A stretch of 64,000 bases of DNA, taken from the NCBI RefSeq assembly GCF_009455625.1, contig NZ_QPEQ01000001.1:310001-374000 (forward strand), read 5' to 3'. The translations under genes were made by a program, and so were the position numbers. Origin of the DNA: Paraburkholderia bonniea. Its GTDB lineage: Bacteria; Pseudomonadota; Gammaproteobacteria; Burkholderiales; Burkholderiaceae. This document shows positions 12,395-20,007 of the stretch, piece after piece. Within the stretch, counting starts at the first letter, position 1. Every line of letters begins with the position of its first letter. Under the pieces are notes generated by a model that searched no databases, was not told the DNA's origin, and saw only the letters and a program-made list of their open reading frames with translations.

Positions 12395-12955
12395 GTGAAA
12401 TTCAGTGAGCTAATGAAAATAAGGGAGAAGCCCCTCGAGTTTTATCGAGAGATGTTTTTGAAAGTGGGCTGGTTCTCATTGTTTTTAATTATTGTGGCCG
12501 CATTATTTTTCCCTGATGAAATTCCGGGTGGCAGTTTGGCGAGCTGGCTATCGGAAATGGGATTGATGTTTCCCCGAATTGAAGAATATTCAAGACGAAC
12601 ATCATTTCCATTTGCGTTGCTTGTTAGCTATGGCGCTGCATTTTGGCTTGGGTGGGGAGGAGGTTTTTTAATTTATCTGACTAGTACGATTAATCCGGTA
12701 ATGAAAGAGAGGGCTACTAAATTTGATTCGAGAGCGAGGTGGTCAGGGATTGTTTTGACTGTGATATTGGCAGGATTTTTTTTGGACAAGGATGATGTAA
12801 ATAAATCGATTTATTGGTTGTTTGGGTTGACGACGAAGTCAAGAATTTGTTTGGCGCTGATATCAGGAGGGTGGTTGTATGTTAATTTGATAGCGTCGGT
12901 TATGTTTTTTTATGCAATCGAATATTATGCAAGGAGATGCATATGGCAACGATAA
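12395..12955 (+). CDS. Small inner-membrane protein, cassette B (candidate orphan immunity protein)
   Basis: No named family recognised. About 186 residues with four hydrophobic segments: WFSLFLIIVAALFF, FALLVSYGAAFWLGWGGGF, WSGIVLTVILAGFFL and a C-terminal LALISGGWLYVNLIASVMFF. It is paralogous to the protein at 15005-15541: both have Y-S-x(3)-FPFAL in the middle and K-[SY]-R-x(2)-LAL-[IL]-SGG near the end. The GTG at 12395 is preferred because GAGGTG lies five to six bases upstream in a context nearly identical to the paralogue. Its 3' end overlaps the following RTX fragment by 13 bases. The gene is AT-rich, unlike the core genome. Immunity is inferred only from arrangement and topology. 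Confidence 0.6.
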   Translation: MKFSELMKIREKPLEFYREMFLKVGWFSLFLIIVAALFFPDEIPGGSLASWLSEMGLMFPRIEEYSRRTSFPFALLVSYGAAFWLGWGGGFLIYLTSTINPVMKERATKFDSRARWSGIVLTVILAGFFLDKDDVNKSIYWLFGLTTKSRICLALISGGWLYVNLIASVMFFYAIEYYARRCIWQR

Positions 12956-13742
12956 CAGATGAGGCGTTTTTGACGGGGGATACGAATAATCGCACTCCAG
13001 TTTTAGTTTCTGATAGTGATATTAGGGCGGCTATTGAATTTCTGCGGAATGATACCGTGGGTACGATATGGGACTCTGTTAGTGGTGGGGCGGATGAAGT
13101 TCTATTGCGAGTGACCCGGGGGGAGATAGTCGCAAAAATGGAATATGACGCTCTTGGGCAAAAAATGGCATCTGCCATGGAGAAATATCAGCAGAGGATT
13201 GTTGTAATAGCGAATCAGGCCAAATCGGAGAAGGTCCGGACAATACTCCGGTATACAGCGGAATCAATGCGTGAAGGGATTGCGAGACTGAATAGTGGGG
13301 GTAGTGGAGCGTATGCGAAGCATGCCGAATCGGTAATTTCGCTGACACGTGCAGCTGCGGCCCGTGCGGCATTAGGTTGAGCGAGTCAGTTGGTCAACTA
13401 GTTGAGCAGGGCGAACTGCTGGCACTAGACCAGCCAGGCATCGTCGAAATCCGCTTAAGCAAGGACAGCACCATCCGCACGCTGGAAAACGGCAACATGG
13501 TGCGCGGCAAAGGCAGCTTCATACAGATCGTAGATGGCAAACATACCGAACGAGAAATGCTCGAAGTATGGTTTGGCCAGGACACGCTGCATCAAAAATT
13601 CGACACGACGATTGCGTTACGCGACGATGTGACTGCGTTACCAGACATCAACGGGGCGGGCAATGTGCGCGACCTGTGGCAGGCGGCGAGTATGGAGACG
13701 GCTGAGGGTTCTGGATGCGGGTTAGTACCGGCTGCAGACTGA
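12943..13742 (+). pseudogene. Truncated RTX toxin-like gene, cassette B
   Basis: The first frame (12943-13380) encodes 145 residues homologous to the N-terminal 132 residues of the intact RTX protein: IWDSVSGGADEVLLRV and EYDALGQKM match IWTAASAGLDQIYDRI and EYEVLGRKM. It stops right after ARAALG, where the hydrophobic segment should begin. A second frame (13377-13742) resumes in the module just after the EF-hand-like repeats of the intact gene, then loses homology at 13708. So about 230 codons including the hydrophobic and EF-hand-like regions are missing, as are all RTX repeats. The start at 12943 has AAGGAG six bases upstream. Either an internal-deletion remnant or an N-terminal donor cassette. 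Confidence 0.75.
13406..13708 (+). repeat. 303-bp segment duplicated at 16631-16933
   Basis: From GCAGGGCGAACTGCTG to GACGGCTGAGGG this segment matches 16631-16933 without indels and with about six mismatches by eye. It codes for the module following the EF-hand-like repeats. By contrast the flanking N-terminal coding parts of the two copies are strongly diverged, so this stretch was duplicated or converted recently. Confidence 0.9.
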
Positions 13743-14342
13743 AGCCGCTTCATCCGATTGAACAAGCCGTTTGACGGGGTGAGAAACAAGCAGCGCACGA
13801 TGCGCGGCGGATGTCTCGACGGACTGCCCGGGCAAGACATAAGCTGGAATCAAACTCTGCCTGTTTTGCTAAAAGCGATAGTCGTTGCGCCAGAGGTTTG
13901 TATGCAAAATGCATAATTCAAATGTTATTACGCCGATAAGATAATTCTTATGCTTAAAATATTGAGATGTATTTTTTAAATAAAATCATAGAGATAAAGA
14001 TATCAGACGATTTTTGAAAAATTCGCCAATTGTAAAATTGTGTCAATAACGAATTTAATTGTTTGGATGGTGAATTTTTCGTGTAAGAATTACGATTCTT
14101 GAGGGGCGGAGGGAGTAGGCAAGGATTGAGATTTGTTGTTCACTCAAAAGCGCAATTTGTGTCGGCTATAAGATTTGTTGTGGCTAAAGGAAAAATATTC
14201 CTCCTGGAGATTTTTGGGGGATGTGGAGAAATTTGACTCTGTATTTGGAGGGGATGTGGATCAACATAAAATATATTGGGTAATAAAGCCGGTTTTTCGC
14301 ATCGAATTTGCACGGAATATTTTTAATATAAAATCGGCCTAG
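13743..14342. other. AT-rich spacer between cassettes B and C
   Basis: The first hundred bases are GC-rich and of unknown origin; from about 13860 the DNA is strongly AT-rich with many stops in all frames. No gene, RNA or clear repeat is seen. A fragmentary membrane-protein frame begins at about 14343. Confidence 0.5.
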
Positions 14343-14769
14343 TTGATTATTGTCGCTACCGCATCTCCTGCTAACATAAGTGATGGCGATAGCTCAGCTA
14401 ATAGAGCATGTCGATTTTTTAGATCTATTCCGATTGTTTGGATATTTGGTATGCAGAGCAATTATCCTTGTACGGTAGCAATAACTTATGGTCCAGCCAT
14501 ATGCCTTGGATTTTTTGCTGGAATATTTAATGTTTCTGAAGATATAAAGAGCCAATTGACACTGAATTTATATCCGAGTAGGGAAAAGCAAAAAATTTTT
14601 TGCCGTCATGTATATGTGTGCTTTTGTGGCAGGGGCTTGGTGCATTGCGCAGCCGCCACTTGCATCAGGAGCTTTGCGTCTAGTCACATCTAGTCGGTTG
14701 GGTATAGCCATAGGTGTGCCGGGGTATTTTGGTGGAAATACATGGTTTGGGCGATACTTATTTCGGTAG
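14343..14769 (+). pseudogene. Frameshifted membrane immunity-like gene, cassette C
   Basis: One frame has NYPCTVAITYGPAICLGFF, matching FPFALLVSYGAAFWLGWGG of the cassette B protein. The homology then continues in another frame (about 14590-14769) with FAVMYMCAFVAGAWC and SSRLGIAIGVPGYFGG, matching the K-[SY]-R-x-[AC]-LAL-x-SGG C-terminal helix of the two complete paralogues, and ends GRYLFR with a stop at 14767. At least one frameshift separates the parts and the N-terminus is missing or degenerate. Confidence 0.55.
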
Positions 14770-14803
14770 GGAGGTTTTATTTTTTTGACTCGGAAAATAA
14801 AAA

Positions 14804-14917
14804 GTGACAGTTTTAACACAAGAAGGCTTGAATGCTATTGTGGATAATGTGGCAAATAATTCCACAGAAATTATCGGCATTTCTTTAAAAGCGGTGCTGG
14901 ATGTCATAGGGCTTTGA
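14804..14917 (+). pseudogene. RTX N-terminus remnant, cassette C
   Basis: A GTG-started stretch of 37 codons reads MTVLTQEGLNAIVDNVANN, then STEIIGISLKAVLDVIGL and a stop. It resembles residues 10-45 of the intact RTX protein (ITISDGVISFIGENFSDIW, then TAASAGLDQIYDRI). A GGGAGG sequence lies upstream at 14768-14774 but its spacing is long, so a frameshift near the start is likely. Nothing of the rest of the toxin gene survives before cassette D begins at about 14990. Confidence 0.45.
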
Positions 14918-15004
14918 GTTTGTGCATGGGTACAATATGCCAACTCTCAATTTGCCAGTTTTATTGGAGCATTTAATCAAAGTATAAATGTGAGAGGTGT
15001 TTTT

Positions 15005-15541
15005 GTGAATTTTAAAATAAGTCAAAAAAATTTCTGGAAATTCAATTTTAGCTTTTTTGTTTCAATACCAATTTTTTTCTCTCTTTTATCCCCGGATCGG
15101 ATGCCTAATGACCTGTTGGCACGACAGCTTTATACTGTGGGTCAAATTGTTCCGGTAATTAAAGCTTACTCAATGTTAACCGAGTTTCCCTTTGCTTTGA
15201 CTCTTGGTTTGAGTAGTGCATATTGGAGCAGCATGATTGGAGCTGTGGTCATGTATGTTTTTTATGTTAGAGATGGAAAGGTCCGTGAGCGAATCGGAAA
15301 ATCTGGGCGAGAATTAAAAGTGTACCCTTTTATAATTTTGGGGGTGCTTTTATTTTTGGCTGGAACTTCAGGCTCGCCATTGAATGTCGGTGCTGGAAAA
15401 TGGCTGATTCTTGCGTTGAAATATAGAGTTGCCCTCGCGTTATTGTCTGGTGGAGTATTTGTGGCGTGCTGGATGACATGGTTGGGAATTTTTCTTGTTT
15501 TACATTGTTACCTAAGGAGTTTTTTCCATGGACGCAAATAA
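15005..15541 (+). CDS. Small inner-membrane protein, cassette D (candidate immunity partner of the RTX protein)
   Basis: No named family recognised. About 178 residues with hydrophobic segments SFFVSIPIFFSLL, FALTLGLSSAYWSSMIGAVVMYV, FIILGVLLFLAG and a C-terminal LALLSGGVFVACWMTWLGIFLVL. It is paralogous to the cassette B protein. The GTG at 15005 follows GAGAGGTG; an in-frame GTG at 14990 would add five residues. Its last 14 bases overlap the start of the RTX gene, so the two are translationally coupled. A small three- or four-helix membrane protein directly before a secreted protein with a hydrophobic N-terminal domain resembles immunity proteins of pore-forming bacteriocins; that function is inference. 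Confidence 0.65.
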   Translation: MNFKISQKNFWKFNFSFFVSIPIFFSLLSPDRMPNDLLARQLYTVGQIVPVIKAYSMLTEFPFALTLGLSSAYWSSMIGAVVMYVFYVRDGKVRERIGKSGRELKVYPFIILGVLLFLAGTSGSPLNVGAGKWLILALKYRVALALLSGGVFVACWMTWLGIFLVLHCYLRSFFHGRK

Positions 15542-18500
15542 ATCTGATTCGAATGGTGTAGTGGATATAACTATTTCAGATGGAGTAATTTCATTTATTG
15601 GAGAAAACTTTTCGGATATTTGGACGGCTGCAAGTGCTGGATTGGATCAAATATATGATCGTATAGTGAAAGATAAAAATATTACTGCGGGCGAATATGA
15701 AGTCTTGGGGCGAAAAATGTTGGGCACAGCCGACGACTTTGGTCGCAGGCTGCTTGATATAGCTCATCGAGCTTCCACAAAAGAAGAGCGGCTAATTGTT
15801 ATACAGGTTGCGAAAACGGTTCTGGACAGCGTGATCACGCTACGTGTTCGTGGACGGGAAGCGATTGAAAATCATGGTCGAGCGCTCGCTATTGGTATGA
15901 GGGCAGCAGTAGCTCGCGCCGCATTGAATCGTGTTGGAATGCTGGTTGATGGTATTACGCTAGGGACAGACATTAAAAATGCCCGGCGAACTGGTGATTG
16001 GGGAAAGGTTGCAGAAACAATTGGAAGTATCGTTGGTTCGTTTCCTGCGGCATCTGCGGGAGCTAGTCTTTTTGCTGTGTTTGGTACTGCCTTGGCGACT
16101 GGGTTGGGCGTATCTCTTGCGGGTGTACCGCTTGCCATAGTGGTAGCAATTGGTGGCGCAGTAGGCGCTATCGCTGGTTCGGCAGTGGGTGCATATCTTG
16201 GCCGGCAGATTTGGAATGCCTTGGTTGGTCCGCTCCAAAGCATCACCGATTTCTTCAAAATTCTCGTCCCTAGCTTGGGCATGATCGACCCCCTAATCCT
16301 CGATCTAAACGGCGACGGCATCCACACCACCGGCGTGGACCAGTCCAGCGCCCATTTCGACTTCGCAGGCGAGGGCAGCCGCACCCACACCGGCTGGATC
16401 ACCACCGGCGACGGTTTTCTCGTCCTTGACCGCAACAACAACGGCGCCATCGACACCGGCGCGGAACTCTTCAGCAACTTCACCAAACTCGCCAACGGCA
16501 TGCTCGCCGCCAACGGTTTCGACGCGCTACGCGAATACGACAGCAATAAAGACGGCGTGATCGACCGCCACGATGCGATCTGGTCTTCACTAAAAATCTG
16601 GCGCGACGGCAACAGCGACGGCATGACCCAGCAGGGCGAACTGCTGACACTAGACCAGTCAGGCATCGTCGAAATCCGCTTAAGCAAGGACGGCACCATC
16701 CGCACGCTGGAAAACGGCAACATGGTGCGCGGCAAAGGCAGCTTCATACAGATCGTAGATGGCAAACATACCGAACGAGAAATGCTCGAAGTATGGTTTG
16801 GCCAGGACACGCTGCATCAAAAGTTCGACACGACGATTGCGTTACGCGGCGACGTGACTGCGTTACCAGACATCAACGGGGCGGGCAATGTGCGCGACCT
16901 GTGGCAGGCGGCGAGTATGGAGACGGCTGAGGGCGCGGCACTGCGCACGCTGCTCCGGCAGGTGGCCGCAGTAAAAACCACGACTGAACAGCATGCGCTG
17001 ATCGAGTCGCTATTGAAGGCGTGGGTGGCGACGTCAAGCATGACGACCACGCAAACGATGGAAGCGGCTGGCCAGCGCCGGCTGGTGGGTGAAAACGCTA
17101 CGCGAGAATGGGCAGGCCGTCTGACGGTGCTGGAAAAGATGGCGGGCACGATGCTGGACGCGCGCGGTGACGGCGTCGTGATACTGAGCCCCCAGCGTTT
17201 CCGGCAGATCCAGCGGGCATGGGAAACGCTGGTGCACTCGGTGTACGTGGCAGTGGCCTCGCAGACCACGTGGAAGCCGTATCTGGATGCGATCCGTTAC
17301 CGGTTTGACGCAAACGGCCGGGTCAGCATGGATTTCAGCGGGATGGTGGCGTTGTTGCAGACAGCATCCGGGCGCGTCGGCACGATAGAAACGGCGCTGC
17401 TGATGACCGAATTGATCCGGCAGCACGGTGAGGGCTGGCGGGCGAACGGTTTCGCGCTGGAAGCGCATTTACAGCGCTACGTCGCCGCGCATGATTCGGC
17501 GGCGCTGCGTGCCGCGTTGGCGGCGGTGGGTGTGCATTACGGCGCGGGCGACGTCGAGGGTGGGGCTGGCGCGGATCTTCTGCTGGGCATCGCAGGCAGC
17601 ACCCGATTGACGGGTGGCGCGGGTGATGACTTGTTGCTGGGCACTAGCGGCGATGAAAAGCTGAACGGCGGAACGGGCAGCGATCAGTATTTCTTTGGCC
17701 GCAACTCGGGCAACGACACGATCAATGATGAACATGACCTCTATGAAGACGACGTCGATGTACTGAACTTCGATGCGGATGTGCTTCCTGAAGACGTGAT
17801 GGTGAAGCGGGATGGTTACAGTAACGATCTGCTGGTAACGATCAGGGGTGCGACGAATGTGCTGCGTATCAAGGATCAGCTGTACCAGTCTGGCGAGAAA
17901 TTCATCAAAGCCATTGAGCAATTCAAGTTCGCTAATGGCACGATCTGGAGCAAGGATGAAGTCGCGCTGATGACGCTAAAAAGCACCTCAGGCAATGATG
18001 TGATTTATGGCTTCAACGGCAGCGACACTTACCTGTTCGGCCGTAACTCGGGCAACGACACCCTCTTTGAAGACTACGATTTCAGCGACAGGGACAAAGA
18101 CGTTGTTCAATTCGATGCAGATGTTCTGCCCGAGGACGTGACGGTAAAGCGGGATGGCAGCACTGACGATCTGCTGGTAACGATCAGGGGTTCGGCAAAC
18201 GTGTTGCGTATCAGCGAGCAGTTACGGCAGCTTGGTCAGACGTTCTACAAAGCCATCGAGCAATTCAAGTTCGCCAACGGCACGATCTGGAGCAAGGACG
18301 AAATCGCGCTGATGACGCTACAAGGCACCTCAGGTGACGACCTTCTCATAGGCTTCAACGGCGACGATCTAATGGACGGAGGCGCAGGCAACGACCGTCT
18401 CTATGGCGGCAACGGCAGCGACACCTACCTGTTCGGCCGTAACTCGGGCAACGACGTCATTGGCGAAGAATATGACTTCGACAAACGCTACAACGACGTC

Positions 18501-19886
18501 GTTCAGTTCGACACTGACGTCCTGCCAGAAGACGTGATGGTGAAGCGCGACGGCGAGAGCAACGACCTGCTGGTAACGATCAAAGGCGCAACAAACGTGC
18601 TGCGCATCAAGGACCAGTTACAGCAACACCGCGAGGAGTTCATCAAAGCCATTGAGCAATTCAAGTTCGCCAACGGCACAACCTGGAGCAAGGACGAAGT
18701 CGCGTTGATGACGCTACAAGGCACCCCAGGTGACGACCTTCTCATAGGCTTCAACGGCGACGATCTGATGGATGGCGGTGCAGGCAACGATCGTCTCTAT
18801 GGCGGCAACGGCAGCGACACCTACCTGTTCGGCCGCAACTCGGGCAACGACGTCATTGGCGAAGAATATGACTTCGACAAACGCTACAACGACGTCGTGC
18901 AGTTCGACACTGACGTCCTGCCAGAAGATGTGATGGTGAAGCGCGACGGTGAAAGCAAGGACCTGCTGATAACGATCAAAGGCGCAACAAACGTGCTGCG
19001 TATCAAGGACCAGTTAGATCAACACCGCGAGGAGTTCATCAAAGCCATCGAACAATTCAAGTTCGCCAACGGCACAACCTGGAGCAAGAACGAAGTCGCG
19101 TTAATGACGCTAAAAAGCACCCCAGGTGACGACCTCTTAATCGGCTTCAACGGCGACGACACCCTCGACGGTGGCTCCGGCACCAACACCCTCGCAGGCG
19201 GCGCAGGCAACGACACCTACCTCCACGGCCGCCGCTCAGGCCATAACACGATTGAAGAAGGCTACGACTTCGACAAGCGCTACATCGACGTGGTGCGCTT
19301 CGACGCCGACATCCGTCCGCAGGACCTCACCGTCAGCCGCGAGCTATACACCAGCAACATCGTGATCAAGATTGACGGCTCGCATACCGAACTCAGAATC
19401 ATCGATCAACTGGTCCAGCACAACGACGAGTACGTCAAAGGCATCGAACAGTTCGTCTTCGCGGACGGCACGATCTGGGACAAACAGACAATCGCCGAGA
19501 AATCCGCACGCACGCCGCAAATCAGAAGCCTGATGGGTTGGGCTGCAGGAGAGAACGCGCACCTGCACGATCCGATTGGCCACATGTGGAAGAAGTACTA
19601 CGCGGCAGGCGGGAAGCGCGCAGGCGAAGAATCGTTTTATGCCGACGGCACTGCACCGCTGCCGTGGAGTTCGCGCAAGTCGTCGGGGATTGCCGAAGCC
19701 GCCGCCGACGCCTTACCCAAGTCCCCCGTTCTACCGGCCTACAGCAAAATTGAAAGAGACGCCGAAGCCATGTGTCAGGGACTATTGCGCGCGTATGCCA
19801 CGCCATCGGCTGCCACTACCACCCGCGAACAACCGCGCGAAACAGCGCTCTTTGCACCACCGTTGATCGCATCGAATATCAGCTAA
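15528..19886 (+). CDS. RTX calcium-binding secreted protein with N-terminal hydrophobic module (candidate toxin)
   Basis: A 1452-residue type I secretion substrate. Residues 1-135 are helical and AT-rich in codon use. Residues 165-235 are a long Gly/Ala/Val hydrophobic segment (GVSLAGVPLAIVVAIGGAVG, GAIAGSAVGAYLG) of the kind that inserts in membranes. Residues 255-355 hold EF-hand-like loops LDLNGDGIHTTG, LDRNNNGAIDTGAELF and YDSNKDGVIDRHD. From about 680 to 1320 there are RTX nonapeptides (GGAGNDRLYGGNGSDTYLFG) alternating with haemolysin-type calcium-binding-related units (DVVQFD-ADVLPEDV, AIEQFKFANGT). The C-terminal 130 residues are repeat-free and should carry the secretion signal. AAGGAG lies upstream of the ATG at 15528. 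Target and toxicity are unproven. Confidence 0.85.
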   Translation: MDANKSDSNGVVDITISDGVISFIGENFSDIWTAASAGLDQIYDRIVKDKNITAGEYEVLGRKMLGTADDFGRRLLDIAHRASTKEERLIVIQVAKTVLDSVITLRVRGREAIENHGRALAIGMRAAVARAALNRVGMLVDGITLGTDIKNARRTGDWGKVAETIGSIVGSFPAASAGASLFAVFGTALATGLGVSLAGVPLAIVVAIGGAVGAIAGSAVGAYLGRQIWNALVGPLQSITDFFKILVPSLGMIDPLILDLNGDGIHTTGVDQSSAHFDFAGEGSRTHTGWITTGDGFLVLDRNNNGAIDTGAELFSNFTKLANGMLAANGFDALREYDSNKDGVIDRHDAIWSSLKIWRDGNSDGMTQQGELLTLDQSGIVEIRLSKDGTIRTLENGNMVRGKGSFIQIVDGKHTEREMLEVWFGQDTLHQKFDTTIALRGDVTALPDINGAGNVRDLWQAASMETAEGAALRTLLRQVAAVKTTTEQHALIESLLKAWVATSSMTTTQTMEAAGQRRLVGENATREWAGRLTVLEKMAGTMLDARGDGVVILSPQRFRQIQRAWETLVHSVYVAVASQTTWKPYLDAIRYRFDANGRVSMDFSGMVALLQTASGRVGTIETALLMTELIRQHGEGWRANGFALEAHLQRYVAAHDSAALRAALAAVGVHYGAGDVEGGAGADLLLGIAGSTRLTGGAGDDLLLGTSGDEKLNGGTGSDQYFFGRNSGNDTINDEHDLYEDDVDVLNFDADVLPEDVMVKRDGYSNDLLVTIRGATNVLRIKDQLYQSGEKFIKAIEQFKFANGTIWSKDEVALMTLKSTSGNDVIYGFNGSDTYLFGRNSGNDTLFEDYDFSDRDKDVVQFDADVLPEDVTVKRDGSTDDLLVTIRGSANVLRISEQLRQLGQTFYKAIEQFKFANGTIWSKDEIALMTLQGTSGDDLLIGFNGDDLMDGGAGNDRLYGGNGSDTYLFGRNSGNDVIGEEYDFDKRYNDVVQFDTDVLPEDVMVKRDGESNDLLVTIKGATNVLRIKDQLQQHREEFIKAIEQFKFANGTTWSKDEVALMTLQGTPGDDLLIGFNGDDLMDGGAGNDRLYGGNGSDTYLFGRNSGNDVIGEEYDFDKRYNDVVQFDTDVLPEDVMVKRDGESKDLLITIKGATNVLRIKDQLDQHREEFIKAIEQFKFANGTTWSKNEVALMTLKSTPGDDLLIGFNGDDTLDGGSGTNTLAGGAGNDTYLHGRRSGHNTIEEGYDFDKRYIDVVRFDADIRPQDLTVSRELYTSNIVIKIDGSHTELRIIDQLVQHNDEYVKGIEQFVFADGTIWDKQTIAEKSARTPQIRSLMGWAAGENAHLHDPIGHMWKKYYAAGGKRAGEESFYADGTAPLPWSSRKSSGIAEAAADALPKSPVLPAYSKIERDAEAMCQGLLRAYATPSAATTTREQPRETALFAPPLIASNIS
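18321..19112 (+). repeat. Two 396-bp tandem repeat units within the RTX gene
   Basis: The unit starting CAAGGCACCTCAGGTGACGA at 18321 recurs at 18717 and, more diverged, at 19113, an exact 396-base (132-codon) period. The two units 18321-18716 and 18717-19112 are nearly identical. An older unit begins at 17979 and is 54 bases shorter because it lacks a stretch of the nonapeptide region. Such repeats can expand or contract in frame. Confidence 0.9.
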
Positions 19887-20007
19887 CGCAATCACAGACA
19901 ACCAAAGCAGGCGAGTTCTTTACACCGGATACGGTGGGCATCGTTCCGCACGTATCCGGCGTTTATATGAATTAGTTCAGCAATAACGTAGTCAGGCAGT
20001 AGAAAAA

